The notes under the pieces are model-generated. The model saw only the letters and a program-made list of their open reading frames with translations. It had not been told where the DNA came from and ran no database searches. DNA of 64,000 nucleotides from Armillaria gallica (Eukaryota > Basidiomycota > Agaricomycetes > Agaricales > Physalacriaceae): the NCBI GenBank assembly GCA_037576215.1, contig JBANDB010000005.1, positions 1,736,001 through 1,800,000 of the forward strand, read 5' to 3'. The stretch's first letter is position 1; every line of letters starts with the position of its first letter. Shown here one piece after another: positions 54,834 to 64,000 of this stretch. Position numbers and translations under genes: made by a program.

Positions 54834-56987
54834 GATTCGACTGACTCGGCCAAGGACTTAGTTTCATCCGGTACGCATTTGTCGCCCGCTAGCCAGGCTT
54901 ATTGTACTTCTGTAGTTGAACCCGCGCATTCGAATATACCCTCTTGCGACTTCAATACCGGGACTGAAATCAAGGAAGAATCGAAAAAGGAGGTCGGGAA
55001 CGACTCACCGACTAAACATTTGGCAAGTAACTCATCGCGAGCGAAAGCATCAGACGACAAGGCACCCACCATAGTGCCACCCATCATAACAGCGCCTAAA
55101 CCGCGACTGGATGGGGCAAGGGAACAAGCGCCTAGCGCCCCCCTTGGAGAAGCGGCCCCTGGCAAGGGGAATACCGTAGACGAAGAGCCAGAAATACTCA
55201 AGCGGTTGACAGTGCCGCCTATGACCATGGCACAAGCAAAAGTGACATCCGTCACTGGGTTGAAGGAGGAGGACTCTCCGAACGCCATGCGCAGCGGACT
55301 GATAGCGCGATCTGACGATCAGCAGCTCTGCAAGAGTCCCGGGTGCGTGAGCCAGCAGCAAGACGATGGCTGGAACCAGGTCGGCAGAGGCCCTAGGAGG
55401 GAGCTGAACGACTCGCTAAGTCCACCGGAAACCAACCGGGCCGGTAAGTCCGTTCATTCGGCACAGGTCGAGTCTGTTGTCCACGCAAGTGGCGACTCCG
55501 GTGTCCAGACGAGCTTGCGGCATTCCGAAAACCCACTAGGCGATCCCGACGAAGACCAGCGAGTAGCAAGAACTGTTGGATGCGCAACAGCCCCGACCAA
55601 GGCAGCCGAAGGGACGGAAGCTGCTAGCGCCCAGGCAGTAAAAAGGGGGCCTAAGGTACAAATCGAAGAGATCCCAGACGATGAGGATGACACGAGTTTC
55701 CGACGCAGTCAGAAGGCTAACCTCCAACCCCCTATAGCTCCCGAGGTGACCCAGTCGACGGTAGCAGAACCCTTGGATTCTGGCGTGAAGACTGAGAAGG
55801 TCCCACACCGTTGGCTCAAACCCTTTGGCGCCGAGTGGACGTTACGAGGAATTAGAGACGCCAAAACGGAGTCAGAAGCCAGGGCTATCTTGAAGAACTG
55901 GATTCATAAGACTCGGGTGGAGGAAGTAGTCGACGAGATGATCGAAGGGCTACGAACCAAGATTAACGCCCTGGGCATAATGTATGAACTCCAACAACCC
56001 CGACGCTATGTTTGCCAATTAAGCAGGAGCGATAAGGCTCTGACCACCAACATCCAAATCGGGGTACCCGGGGAAAACCGCTCCATTACTTCCTCAGCTT
56101 TAGTCGACAGCGGCTGCACCAGCAGCGCCATCAGCCGAGCCTTCGTAAAAACCCATAAACTCCCCACGCGAGCGACCGCGGCGCCTATCGCAGTCTATAA
56201 TGCGGACGGATCAAGGAATAGTGCTGGGCAAATCACCGCCTATGCAGAACTGCGCATCACAATCGGGGATCACGCTGAGAGCATTGACTTGGCCGTCACC
56301 GACTTACAAGATCACGACGTCTTCCTTGGACACGATTGGTTGGTGAAGCACAACCCGTTGATCAACTGGCAAACCGGGAGAATGACCTTTGCCCGGTGCC
56401 ACTGCCGTCATATCCCGATCCCATTACCAGATGCGGATCCATACGATAAGTGGGACAAAGAGCTTGAGGAGGGCGACACTATCCTCGCAATAAGCTTCGA
56501 AGAAGCTATTCGCGTCAGGGCCGTGCGGCACGTGGCCAACGATCTGGCAGCCCAAGCTAACGCCGAAAAGAGGGCAAGGACCTTCGAGGAAATGGTGCCC
56601 GAATGGTGCAGGGACTTCAAAGACTTATTCGATAAGGAAAACTTTGACGAGCTTCCGGAACCAAAGCCCTGGGACCACACCATCGAGCTCATCCCTAATG
56701 CCAATGCTAACCTCGACTGCAAGGTCTATCCCCTAAATCGATCGGAGCAGGAGGAGCTGGACAAGTTTCTTGACGAGAACTTATCCAGCGGGAGGATACG
56801 ACCATCTAAATCGCCCATGGCGTCACCGTTCTTCTTTGTCAAAAAGAAAGACGGAAAGTTGCGACCTGTCCAAGACTATCAAAAGCTGAACGAGATGACC
56901 ATTAAAAATCGATACCCACTTCCTTTAATCTCAGAGCTCATGGACAAACTGCGCGGCGCCAAGTACTTCTCCAAGCTGGATGTCTGA
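54834..56987 (+). CDS. pol: Pol part 1, gypsy B: linker, protease, start of RT
   Basis: The frame has no ATG; it is open from the end of gag (-1 register, through GGTAAAAGA near 54808) to TGA at 56985. A long Ser/Glu-rich linker (to about 55660) precedes a conserved helical block (WLKPFGAEWTLRGI near 55813). The aspartic protease has the active-site segment ALVDSGCTSSAI near 56097 and LAVTDLQDHDVFLGHDWL near 56290. RT then begins: [42 protein letters not shown]. The terminal TGA stands where relatives have an Arg or other sense codon before WGYNNV. Confidence 0.85.
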   Translation, partial: DSTDSAKDLVSSGTHLSPASQAYCTSVVEPAHSNIPSCDFNTGTEIKEESKKEVGNDSPTKHLASNSSRAKASDDKAPTIVPPIITAPKPRLDGAREQAPSAPLGEAAPGKGNTVDEEPEILKRLTVPPMTMAQAKVTSVTGLKEEDSPNAMRSGLIARSDDQQLCKSPGCVSQQQDDGWNQVGRGPRRELNDSLSPPETNRAGKSVHSAQVESVVHASGDSGVQTSLRHSENPLGDPDEDQRVARTVGCATAPTKAAEGTEAASAQAVKRGPKVQIEEIPDDEDDTSFRRSQKANLQPPIAPEVTQSTVAEPLDSGVKTEKVPHRWLKPFGAEWTLRGIRDAKTESEARAILKNWIHKTRVEEVVDEMIEGLRTKINALGIMYELQQPRRYVCQLSRSDKALTTNIQIGVPGENRSITSSALVDSGCTSSAISRAFVKTHKLPTRATAAPIAVYNADGSRNSAGQITAYAELRITIGDHAESIDLAVTDLQDHDVFLGHDWLVKHNPLINWQTGRMTFARCHCRHIPIPLPDADPYDKWDKELEEGDTILAISFEEAIRVRAVRHVANDLAAQANAEKRARTFEEMVPEWCRDFKDLFDKENFDELPEPKPWDHTIELIPNANANLDCKVYPLNRSEQEELDKFLDENLSSGRIRPSKSPMASPFFFVKKKDGKLRPVQDYQKLNEMTIKNRYPLPLISELMDKLRGAKYFSKLDV

Positions 56988-57962
56988 TGGGGGTACAATA
57001 ACGTTCGCATCAAGACAGGTGATGAATGCAAAGCGGCCTTCAGAACTAATCGTGGCCTGTACGAGCCAACGGTTATGTTCTTTGGGCTCACTAACTCGCC
57101 CGCCACCTTCCAGTGGATGATGAACGACATCTTTAAAGACCTTATCGCCTCCGGAAAAGTCACCATCTACCTCGACGATATCCTCATCATGTCCAAAACG
57201 AAGGAGGAACACCGACGAATCGCACGCGAGGTATTGACGACGCTACGAAAGAACAAGTTGTTCCTCAAAGCCGAGAAGTGCGAATTTGAAGTCCTGGAGA
57301 CGGAGTATCTGGGCGTTATCATCAGCGAAGGAAGCATCCGTATGGACCCGGTCAAAACTAAAGGCATCCTCGACTGGCCGATACCAACTAAAAAGAAGGA
57401 ACTCCAATCGTTCTTAGGGTTCACCAACTTCTACCAACGCTTCATAAAAGACTATAGCAAGATCGTGAAGCCCATGACTCAGCTAACTGGCAATGATACA
57501 TGGAAATGGGGCAGAGCTCAGCAGGAGGCATTCGAACAGCTGAAGAAACAGCTAGCCGAAGACGTCGTACTTGCCGTACCAACGAACGAGGGGAAGTTCA
57601 GAGTGGAAGCAGACGCTAGCGAAGGGGCCATAGGCGCGGTTCTCTCCCAAGAGCAGGACGGCAAGTGGAGACCAGTATCCTTCCTATCTAAATCCCTATC
57701 AGTTACTGAGCGTAACTACGAGATTTACGACAAGGAACTCCTGGCCATCATGCTGGCTCTTGAGGAGTGGAGACATTACCTTATGGGCGCATACCAAGAC
57801 TTCGAGATCTGGACAGACCATCAAAACCTCCAGTATTTCCGAAAACCTCAGAAAGTAAACCGACGCCAAGCTCGATGGATCACCGAGCTAGCAGAATACC
57901 ACTTCACCCTTCACCACAAGGCCGGCACTGCAAACAAAAAGGCTGACCTCCTCTCACGATGA
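56988..57962 (+). CDS. pol: Pol part 2, gypsy B: RT palm/thumb and RNase H
   Basis: The same frame as part 1, beginning WGYNNVRIKTGDE. The RT box [18 protein letters not shown] is followed by the catalytic YLDDILIMSK near 57169, both Asp present. The thumb shows LETEYLGVIISEGSIRMD and FLGFTNFYQRFIKDYSK. RNase H carries its acidic residues in VEADASEGAIGAVLSQEQ, NYEIYDKELLAIMLAL and WTDHQNLQYF. It ends in TGA at 57960, after KADLLSR, where the linker to integrase should continue. Confidence 0.88.
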   Translation, partial: WGYNNVRIKTGDECKAAFRTNRGLYEPTVMFFGLTNSPATFQWMMNDIFKDLIASGKVTIYLDDILIMSKTKEEHRRIAREVLTTLRKNKLFLKAEKCEFEVLETEYLGVIISEGSIRMDPVKTKGILDWPIPTKKKELQSFLGFTNFYQRFIKDYSKIVKPMTQLTGNDTWKWGRAQQEAFEQLKKQLAEDVVLAVPTNEGKFRVEADASEGAIGAVLSQEQDGKWRPVSFLSKSLSVTERNYEIYDKELLAIMLALEEWRHYLMGAYQDFEIWTDHQNLQYFRKPQKVNRRQARWITELAEYHFTLHHKAGTANKKADLLSR

Positions 57963-58227
57963 GCAGACCACGACCAAGGACAGGACGACAATGATCAAGT
58001 AGTAGTCCTGTCCCCCGAACATTTTAGGGCCATGATCATGCCAACCATCGGAGAAACCCATCAGGAAATACAAGCGGCCACCAGAAAAATTCACCTCTGG
58101 GACAAAGCTGTCGCCAGATCTGTAGACCATGACCGCGGCATGAAAATGAAGGATGGACTCATCTGGTACGACGGCAGGATCTATGTCCCCAGAGACCATG
58201 CTCTCCGTGGGGAAATTATTGCATGAT
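57963..58227 (+). CDS. pol: Pol linker segment, gypsy B
   Basis: Same pol frame, between the stops at 57960 and 58225. It reads through MIMPTIGETHQEIQAAT and LIWYDGRIYVPRDH, the usual N-terminal extension of chromoviral integrase. It ends LRGEIIA followed by TGA just before the first zinc-binding His region. Confidence 0.75.
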
Positions 58228-59672
58228 CCCACGACCACATCACCGCCGGACACTCAGGCATCGAGAAAACCAGGGAACTTGTGTTACGAGAGTTCTGGTG
58301 GCCGAAGATGAAGAAAGATGTCGAAACCTATGTGAAGGCCTGCGAGACTTGCCAACGAACGAAAAGCAGTACCCAAGCTAAGGCAGCGCCCCTACATCCA
58401 AATGAGATACCCTCACGACCGTGGACTCACATCTCAGTGGACATGGTAACAGGACTACCAAAGAGCAATGGGCACGACGCCATTCTCGTAATTGTCGACC
58501 GCTTCTCGAAGGAAATCATCCCTGTTGCATGCTCTACAGAGTTGTCCTCAGAAGGATGGGCGAGAATCCTGCGCGACGAGGTCTATGCCAAGCATGGCAT
58601 GCCCCAAGTCATAATCTCAGACAGGGGGACAGTATTCGTGTCCAAATTCATGAAGGACCTCTATAGCCTTCTCCAGATCAAGGGGAATGCTTCCACAGCC
58701 TATCACCCTCAGACAGACGGGCAGACGGAAAGGGTCAATCAAGAAATTGAAAAATATCTTCGCATGTTCGTCAACCATCTTCAAACCGACTGGGCCGAAT
58801 GGCTCTCCCTTGTGGCATTCGCTCACAACAATCGTACCCACTCCTCCACCGGCAAAAGCCCTTTCGAAGTCAATTACAGCTACAACCCATCAGTCCTACC
58901 GGGAGTGCAACCGACAATCCCATTCCAAACCCCCGCCTCAGGCGCCTTCGTCTCAAAAATGCAAGAGATCCACGCTTCCGCCCAAAAATCACTCGAGAAG
59001 GCTGCATCGCAAATGAAAACACAATACGACAAAAACAAGCGCACAGCCATCGAATACAAAAAGGGCGACAAGGTCTGGCTCGACACCACCAATCTCCACC
59101 TCCCTCGCCCAAAGAAAAAGCTCAACGATAAACGGACAGGTCCCTTCGAGATCACAGACAAGAAAGGTGACTCCGCCTACACGCTCAAGTTACCAGCCAG
59201 CTGGAAAATCCACCCTACCTTCAACGAAGCGCTACTCACCCCTTATACCCCGCTGGCATTCCCCAACCAAGAACAACCACCGCCACCTCCACCAGATTTG
59301 ATCGACAACGAAGAACACTACGAAGTCAAGAAAATCCTGGACAGCAGACAGCGGAACGTCCAAGGGAAACGAGGCGAACCATCCAGGAGAGCGACCGACT
59401 ACTTTGTCAAATGGAAGGGGTATGGACCAGAGTCAAACAGCTGGGTATGGGAGAGCGACATGGATGCAGATGAACTCATTGAGGAATACCTCGCTGAACA
59501 CATAGACCAGATCATCCAGGAAAAGGAGGATTGGGAGTACCATATCGATCCAAGGACCGGAAGGAAACTAAGGAGCTGGGAGGAACTATACGAACTATGG
59601 GACATATTCGGAGGAAACGACAACCCGTCGACGGAGACACGATCACCCTTCGAACTGGGAAGCATACCTTAA
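58228..59672 (+). CDS. pol: Pol part 3, gypsy B: integrase with chromodomain
   Basis: Same frame. The HHCC zinc region (HDHITAGHSG...CETCQRTKSS, about 58231-58370) leads into the catalytic core. The core shows a first Asp in HISVDMVTGLP near 58439, a second in ISDRGTVFVSKF near 58615, and the Glu in TERVNQEIEKYL about 35 residues later, a D,D35E layout. The GPY/F-type module (KRTGPFEITDKKGDSAYTLK) lies near 59135. The chromodomain (YEVKKILDSRQ...DYFVKWKGYGPESNSWVWE) lies at about 59320-59455, with aromatic residues typical of methyl-lysine readers. A Trp-rich tail ends at TAA 59670. It would insert cDNA, probably into H3K9-methylated chromatin, as known for chromoviruses. Confidence 0.9.
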
Positions 59673-59707
59673 CGGCAGTCGGGACGCCTGCCTTAATGAG
59701 GGGGTAA

Positions 59708-60109
59708 TGTTACGATTTATTCACTTTTTTACCTTTATCTTATCTTATCTCTCACACCGGACCGATCCGGGCCGTCACTCATAGAGGCAGTTGGGCAACG
59801 TTCCCATGTTATCTCGCCACCTCTCACGCTCTCGCTTCGCTATTGCATGCTACGGCTCCAAGTCCTTGTACTTCGTTATCGACCACTCACGAACTCTTTA
59901 TGATTAGACCTTCAGTCCTCATATTTAAACAGTAGTACTTACTTCTTGTACGCCAGCCTCAAACTAACTTTAATCCATACTGAATCTATCGCTTAATTCT
60001 CCGCCGAAAGCTAAGACTTAGCCCGAACGCCTATTACTTAGGAAACGTCGGTGACTGCCCGAACGCGAGACAGCCGGTGTTTGTCCTTGATAGGAATTCA
60101 GGTCTAATA
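59708..60109 (+). repeat. Gypsy B 3' LTR
   Basis: 402 bp. It is preceded by the polypurine stretch GAGGGGG (59699-59705). About five differences from the 5' LTR, four of them C/T or G/A. Confidence 0.95.
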
Positions 60110-60124
60110 GACTGCATGGTATAT

Positions 60125-60961
60125 TTAATGAGTTGTCACTCTAAATACAGCATATTCACATGGATGGCCAGGTTGATGCTTCTTCTGCTTGGAAGGTAGT
60201 TCTCCATCCTGTTCCCTGGCTTCAGCAGCAGCCTTAGCCTTAGCATGTTTCACATTCCCTGCACCCCGCAGTCTACCCACAGCTCTCTTCCCTTCTGGTT
60301 CACTCTGGCAGCTGGCTATGAGACACAGCTGCTGATGTCTTTGTTTTTTTTGGCCCTTTTGGCCATCCATGGAAGCGCTGTTAAATGTTGAATGGGGACA
60401 GTCGTTTTCAAAAATAATGTCTACATTGGTGTATGTATATTGCTCTGAATCGCAGATGTCACTGGTGGCCATTCCTGTTGGAATTTAGGCTCTGGTGGTT
60501 CGGGAGGGCAGCATAGTGGACTCGAAGGATGGTATATTCTGTTGTACAGTATTGGGACAGTGGGGGTTCAGAGTCAAGTAGAGATAGGTACGAAGTGTCA
60601 AAGTGTAAAGTAAGCGATAAATAGGTATAAATAGAAGGTGGCATTAGAGCCGTGAAGACCAATTCTCAATAATTCCTTCTGAGACAGTAGAATTGGTGAT
60701 TTGCTGAAGAGCTGGCATGAAGATCCTGTTCCCTCCATAGACACATGTGAATGAACTGGATGCATCTTGAACATCATTTTGCAAAAGGATTTGAGACCTG
60801 GTAACTGGTATTTGTTTTAAGCATGTTAAAATGAGTGGAGATGACATCGTCATCCCATGCTGCTTGCATGATTCCCATCCATTCGAAAATCCATTGTTAT
60901 CAGCATCCATCTTTACTAGCTGAACTTCAATGCAATCTAAAAGCAATAATCCTATGGCCAA
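60125..60961 (-). pseudogene. Unidentified minus-strand frames right of gypsy B
   Basis: Two frames, 60961-60644 (106 codons) and 60472-60125 (115 codons), look protein-like. The second begins MATSDICDSEQYTYTNVDII and becomes Lys/Gln/Glu-rich (SMDGQKGQKKQRHQQ), ending about 10 bp from the gypsy B target site. They could be exons of one gene continuing at 51660-50474 on the other side of gypsy B. No domain is recognised. Confidence 0.3.
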
Positions 60962-61365
60962 GAACCTTTAGGCTGAGGAAAAAGTAGGGACATATCAACA
61001 GTAGGCAGAAAAGAAGACACAAGGCTACACAAGAGAATATGAGCCAAAAATTCGGTCAAAAACGCGTTGAGCAAACTACGGGACTTGTCTTAGATTTTTG
61101 CGCATGTTGCTCAATTAGGCATCCCACACGAGTGTATTGTATTCACGTAATATATTTCCAATTCAGTATCAGTATCAGTATCCCTCCCCCCATCGGTATC
61201 GAGCCCTATATGTTCCCCCCCCCACAATAAAATAAAATAAAATCAATCATTACCTTTCCAACACTGGTTCAAAAGGAACAAATGTCAGTGAGTCGTTCAA
61301 AGCCAGGCCTGATCGATGACACTACTCACGTCTTCCCTGTTCCATCGCCAGTCGTAAGAACAGAG
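60962..61365. other. No gene recognised
   Basis: It contains short runs (CCCCCC near 61215, AAATA repeats near 61228-61243) and a TCAGTATCAGTATC triplet repeat near 61163. Nothing coding is recognised. Confidence 0.4.
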
Positions 61366-62270
61366 CCTAGAAGGTTACCATCGTCTTCCGACCAGTCGCG
61401 GGCGCTCTTCTGTTCTCCCGCAAGTTCCGTTCTTCGCCCAGCGGAGATCTTCCACGATCCCGCCCATACACGCTGCTTCAGTGTACATTGTTTGGCGGTA
61501 GGTCGTGACGAAGCCTATGGGGTTTGAGTGTGTGATGAGCGTGCTGAACATATTCTAGGTAGGGCGACTCGTCCGATGATGGGCAGAATTGGGAAAGTAA
61601 GGATAAGGTCGTACGGAGGACGGAGTCGGAGTCTTGATGGGCCGCCAGACTGGGAATACTTAACATAAATATGAAGCTTGAAATCGACGTAGTACTTACT
61701 ACGTCACAGCCTCTCAACCGGATTTGCCCCCCTGACATAACTTTCTCAGACGCATATGGCTAAACACGGACCCGAAAACCCTACGTAATTGGGATCCCAG
61801 AAGGTTTGGCATCGTCTCCCAACCCATTCGGCATTGGACTTGCGTCCAGAACCAATTCATGTTTCCTCTTTTTGATTTCCACCTACGCGCACGATCCACA
61901 CGGGAGCGCCTTCATAATGGTGCAGTGGTCGCTCTTCTGCTCTCCCGCAAGTTTCATCTCGGAGAGGTCCCCGAATGAAAGGACCCAGCGGAGATCTTCC
62001 ACGATCCCGCATATATAAGGTCTGACGGCATCGCGATGTGTGATGAGCGCGCCAAACATAATCTAGGTAGGGCGACTCGTCCGATGATGAGCAGAGGTTG
62101 CGAATTGGGGGAAGTAACGATAATGTTGTACGGGATGCGCGGGTCCATAAACGTTGCCAAGGACGGCGTCCGACTATGGCGCCGATCAATCTCAGTGGGA
62201 CGCCACAGTGAGAATAACGCAAATGGGAAGATTGAGATCGATGTAGCAATACGTCGCGGTGAGTTGGTAG
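61366..62270. repeat. Diverged direct repeat, two copies of about 0.3 kb
   Basis: The blocks at about 61385-61700 and 61925-62270 share CTCTTCTG-TCTCCCGCAAGTT, CAGCGGAGATCTTCCACGAT, TAGGTAGGGCGACTCGTCCG and a downstream ...CGATGTAG..ACG block in the same order, with indels between. On the minus strand one shared piece reads SSDESPYLDYV, so a decayed coding repeat is possible. A third partner was not found. Confidence 0.55.
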
Positions 62271-62724
62271 GATTTGGGTGGTGAACGCGAATAAAACCGT
62301 GCTACCCTCCCGACGTAACTCCGATCCCCGCCGCGCACTGTTAAACATTGGAGAACGCAAGTCGATATTATCTTTTCTCGTTATAAGAGAACTGAGAAAG
62401 GAGAACGTAAAGGAGGGGACTATACCGAACGGCACTGCACATACACCAATAATACATTTGACAGTGCTTGGTAGGACCCTGCGCTCTGCTTGATACGTTT
62501 CCTCGTGGACGGCGACCTTTCATCGCTGTTCGGGGCACGCAGTCCCCGAAGCAAAAAGTGTAAAGCTCATGCTCACATCGGTAACCTGTAGGAAAAATTA
62601 GAAAAAATACGTGTGTCAAAGGAAGAGGGACGCACAAGAATTAGAATGCCCGTGAATCATGCAGCATGCCATTGCCTCCACTAGGGCCCTTCTGTCTTGA
62701 TTTCCCTTCTTCCAAAGTCAGTTC
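62271..62724. other. No gene recognised
   Basis: Sequence between the direct repeat and the minus-strand frames. A short inverted pair CGGGG...CCCCG lies near 62528-62550. Nothing else is seen. Confidence 0.4.
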
Positions 62725-63437
62725 TCAGTGCCAAAAATCAGGTCCCCGATGCAAACTCGGCTGATCTATTTCAGCACTGCAGGACTGCGACTGCTGGTAT
62801 CGCGTGAGAGAGGACGGTGCAGATATTGGAGCAACGGATGTCGTTGATTGAAGTGGACGTTTCGGGGCTTTGGCGAGGTAGGCTTCGATGGCAGCGACGT
62901 CTTGGACCATTCGAGCATTGCTTTCTTCGTGTGACTCGATAATGCAGATCGGCGTAAATGAAAAGCTGGAAAGGAAGGAGCGAAATATCGTCGGGCTGCA
63001 CGAAGAGGAGGTCGACGAGACCGCAGTTGAAGAACACTTTGCAATAGTCGACGATGGCGGCTGAGGTTGATACTTGTGAGGTTCTGGATGTCGCTCGTGT
63101 ACACTATGAGGGTGTACTTTAGGTGATCTGTGGAGTCGATACGGAAACGGAAAGCAAGCTCGTAGCGGATAGGAGGGCTTCCCAATCGTTTGATGTGAAT
63201 GTCGAGCCGCCACTGGTCCGAAGAGGAGTTGAAGATACTGGGCGAGATCTCCATTGACATCGGCGGGGAAATGAGAAGCAGGACAAGAGGGCCTTGTATT
63301 CGACAGAGATACGACTGTCGAGAATCAGTCCTGCAGAAACAGGGCAGAGTCAATGTACGCACTATGGTTGGTTCACTTTCTAACCGGTCAGCGTTGTTCC
63401 AAAGCCTGCACCTGTCCGACGTGTGATGGAATATCAT
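62725..63437 (-). pseudogene. Hypothetical protein, frames shifted
   Basis: From an ATG at 63437 one frame reads through a beta-rich, plausible domain (QWRLDIHIKRLGSPPIRYEL, then FRFRIDSTDHLKYTLIVYTS, about 63215-63090). A second frame then reads FFNCGLVDLLFVQPDDISLL near 63035. A third reads RMVQDVAAIEAYLAKAPKRP and ends at 62725. Each looks more natural than its alternatives, so this is either a multi-exon gene with unclear splice sites or a frameshifted relic. The first domain is faintly like a MATH-type sandwich, but I would not name it. Confidence 0.35.
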
Positions 63438-64000
63438 TCACTGAGAACATCTCCTTCTGGAGTAAGATGCAGAAAAACGTGAGACGTTGGAGAAGATTTC
63501 CAGGGTAAACTGGCAGTAAGGAAGCAACGTCGGACGCGTTCAAAAAGCAGGCAACATCGGACCGAGCCGGACTTTGCCGAAGCCGTTCCACTTGCCGTCG
63601 AGCCAGTGGTTTCTTCTCGACTTTCACATCTCTTCATCACTTGGATATACCACGTCTCCAATAATTCTTCGGCTCCGGGCTGCCATCATAGTTCTTTTCG
63701 CTGTGTACGAAGGTTTCAATTGGAGGATCGTACGTATAGACTATTAAATTTCTGGTCTTGATACTGATAACTTCCATCTCTAATAGCATACAGATTGTTC
63801 ATGCGCTTTTGGCCTCCGACTCTCCCTCCATATGCAGTTGCTTTCAACTACCCCCCTGATATGCACGGCGACCGCAAGATGGGAGTAAGTATCCCTTAAC
63901 GTCCTTGGCTCCCGTATCCGTTTTACATATTCCGCAGCTGCCTCCAAGCTAATAGATAACGAGAAGGATAGTCTATATGCTATTTTAGCTATGGCTCATA
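63438..64000. other. No gene recognised
   Basis: A minus-strand frame (63661-63434) and its overlap (63627-63388) are short and without motifs. The window ends here. Confidence 0.35.

Larger units (their letters stand above)
51683..60109 (+). mobile_element. Gypsy B: Ty3/gypsy chromovirus, young and nearly intact
   Basis: An 8.43 kb element is flanked by GACTG (51678-51682, 60110-60114), with two 402-bp LTRs that differ at only about five positions. It encodes, in order, a membrane anchor joined to Gag and a pol frame with protease, RT, RNase H, integrase and chromodomain. The reading frames are broken only by four TGA codons (52684, 56985, 57960, 58225); I saw no frameshift. No other element is inserted in it. 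It is the most recent insertion in the window and the reference for reading A and C. Confidence 0.95.

Noticed and set aside
17490..60109. Classical RIP as the cause of the many stops
   Set aside because: The changes are at CpG without the CpA bias of Neurospora-type RIP or a clear TCG preference. Deamination of methylated CpG explains them better.

Overview
The window looks like a transposon-rich, heterochromatin-like stretch of an Agaricomycete (mushroom-forming basidiomycete) genome. The reasons are chromodomain Ty3/gypsy retrotransposons of the fungal chromovirus type, a Plavaka-type transposase relic beside a DUF6698-like relic, a NACHT-type STAND gene, short GT-AG introns, and a divergence pattern between repeat copies that looks like decay of methylated CpG sites. 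Only two host-type genes are clear: a GC-rich membrane-protein gene (11756-12643, +) and a NACHT NTPase gene (13201-15841, -).

Layout. 1-433: an unidentified ORF leaving the left edge, next to an LTR-like element (474-2149). 2992-11525: a short DNA element ('X') split by a 6.8 kb element (3189-9966) and by a hAT-type MITE (10429-11481). 11.5-17.5 kb: the host island, with a 161-bp tandem repeat at its right edge. 17490-27677: gypsy A (+), decayed and split by a second copy of the LTR-like element (24835-26486). 28806-30386: a second, inverted copy of X, split by a different LTR-like element (29180-30066). 31284-41904: a 0.5 kb MITE split by gypsy C (31415-41535, -), which is itself split by a third LTR-like copy and by a palindromic MITE. 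42302-48780: divergent DUF6698-like and Plavaka pseudogenes, the latter split by a second copy of the 0.5 kb MITE. 49660-50166: a solo LTR. 51683-60109: gypsy B (+), the youngest and nearly intact. 60.1-64 kb: fragments and diverged direct repeats.

The three gypsy elements are related. Each has a 5-bp target duplication and an LTR promoter with a TATA box 34-36 bp upstream of a 12-13 nt motif complementary to the primer-binding site. Each also has a small transmembrane-encoding ORF upstream of gag, a gag core, a -1 shifted pol frame, and an integrase with a C-terminal chromodomain. Comparing A, B and C exposes two conserved features: a covarying self-primer/PBS pair (Tf1/sushi-type self-priming) and a membrane anchor joined to Gag through a conserved WDN..P motif. 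Separately, all four 4-bp target duplications made by the two LTR-like insertion families fit NCGN.

Limits: no alignment or database search was run. Families were recognised by reading motifs; boundaries come from target-site duplications and, in several cases, from an uninterrupted copy in the same window.
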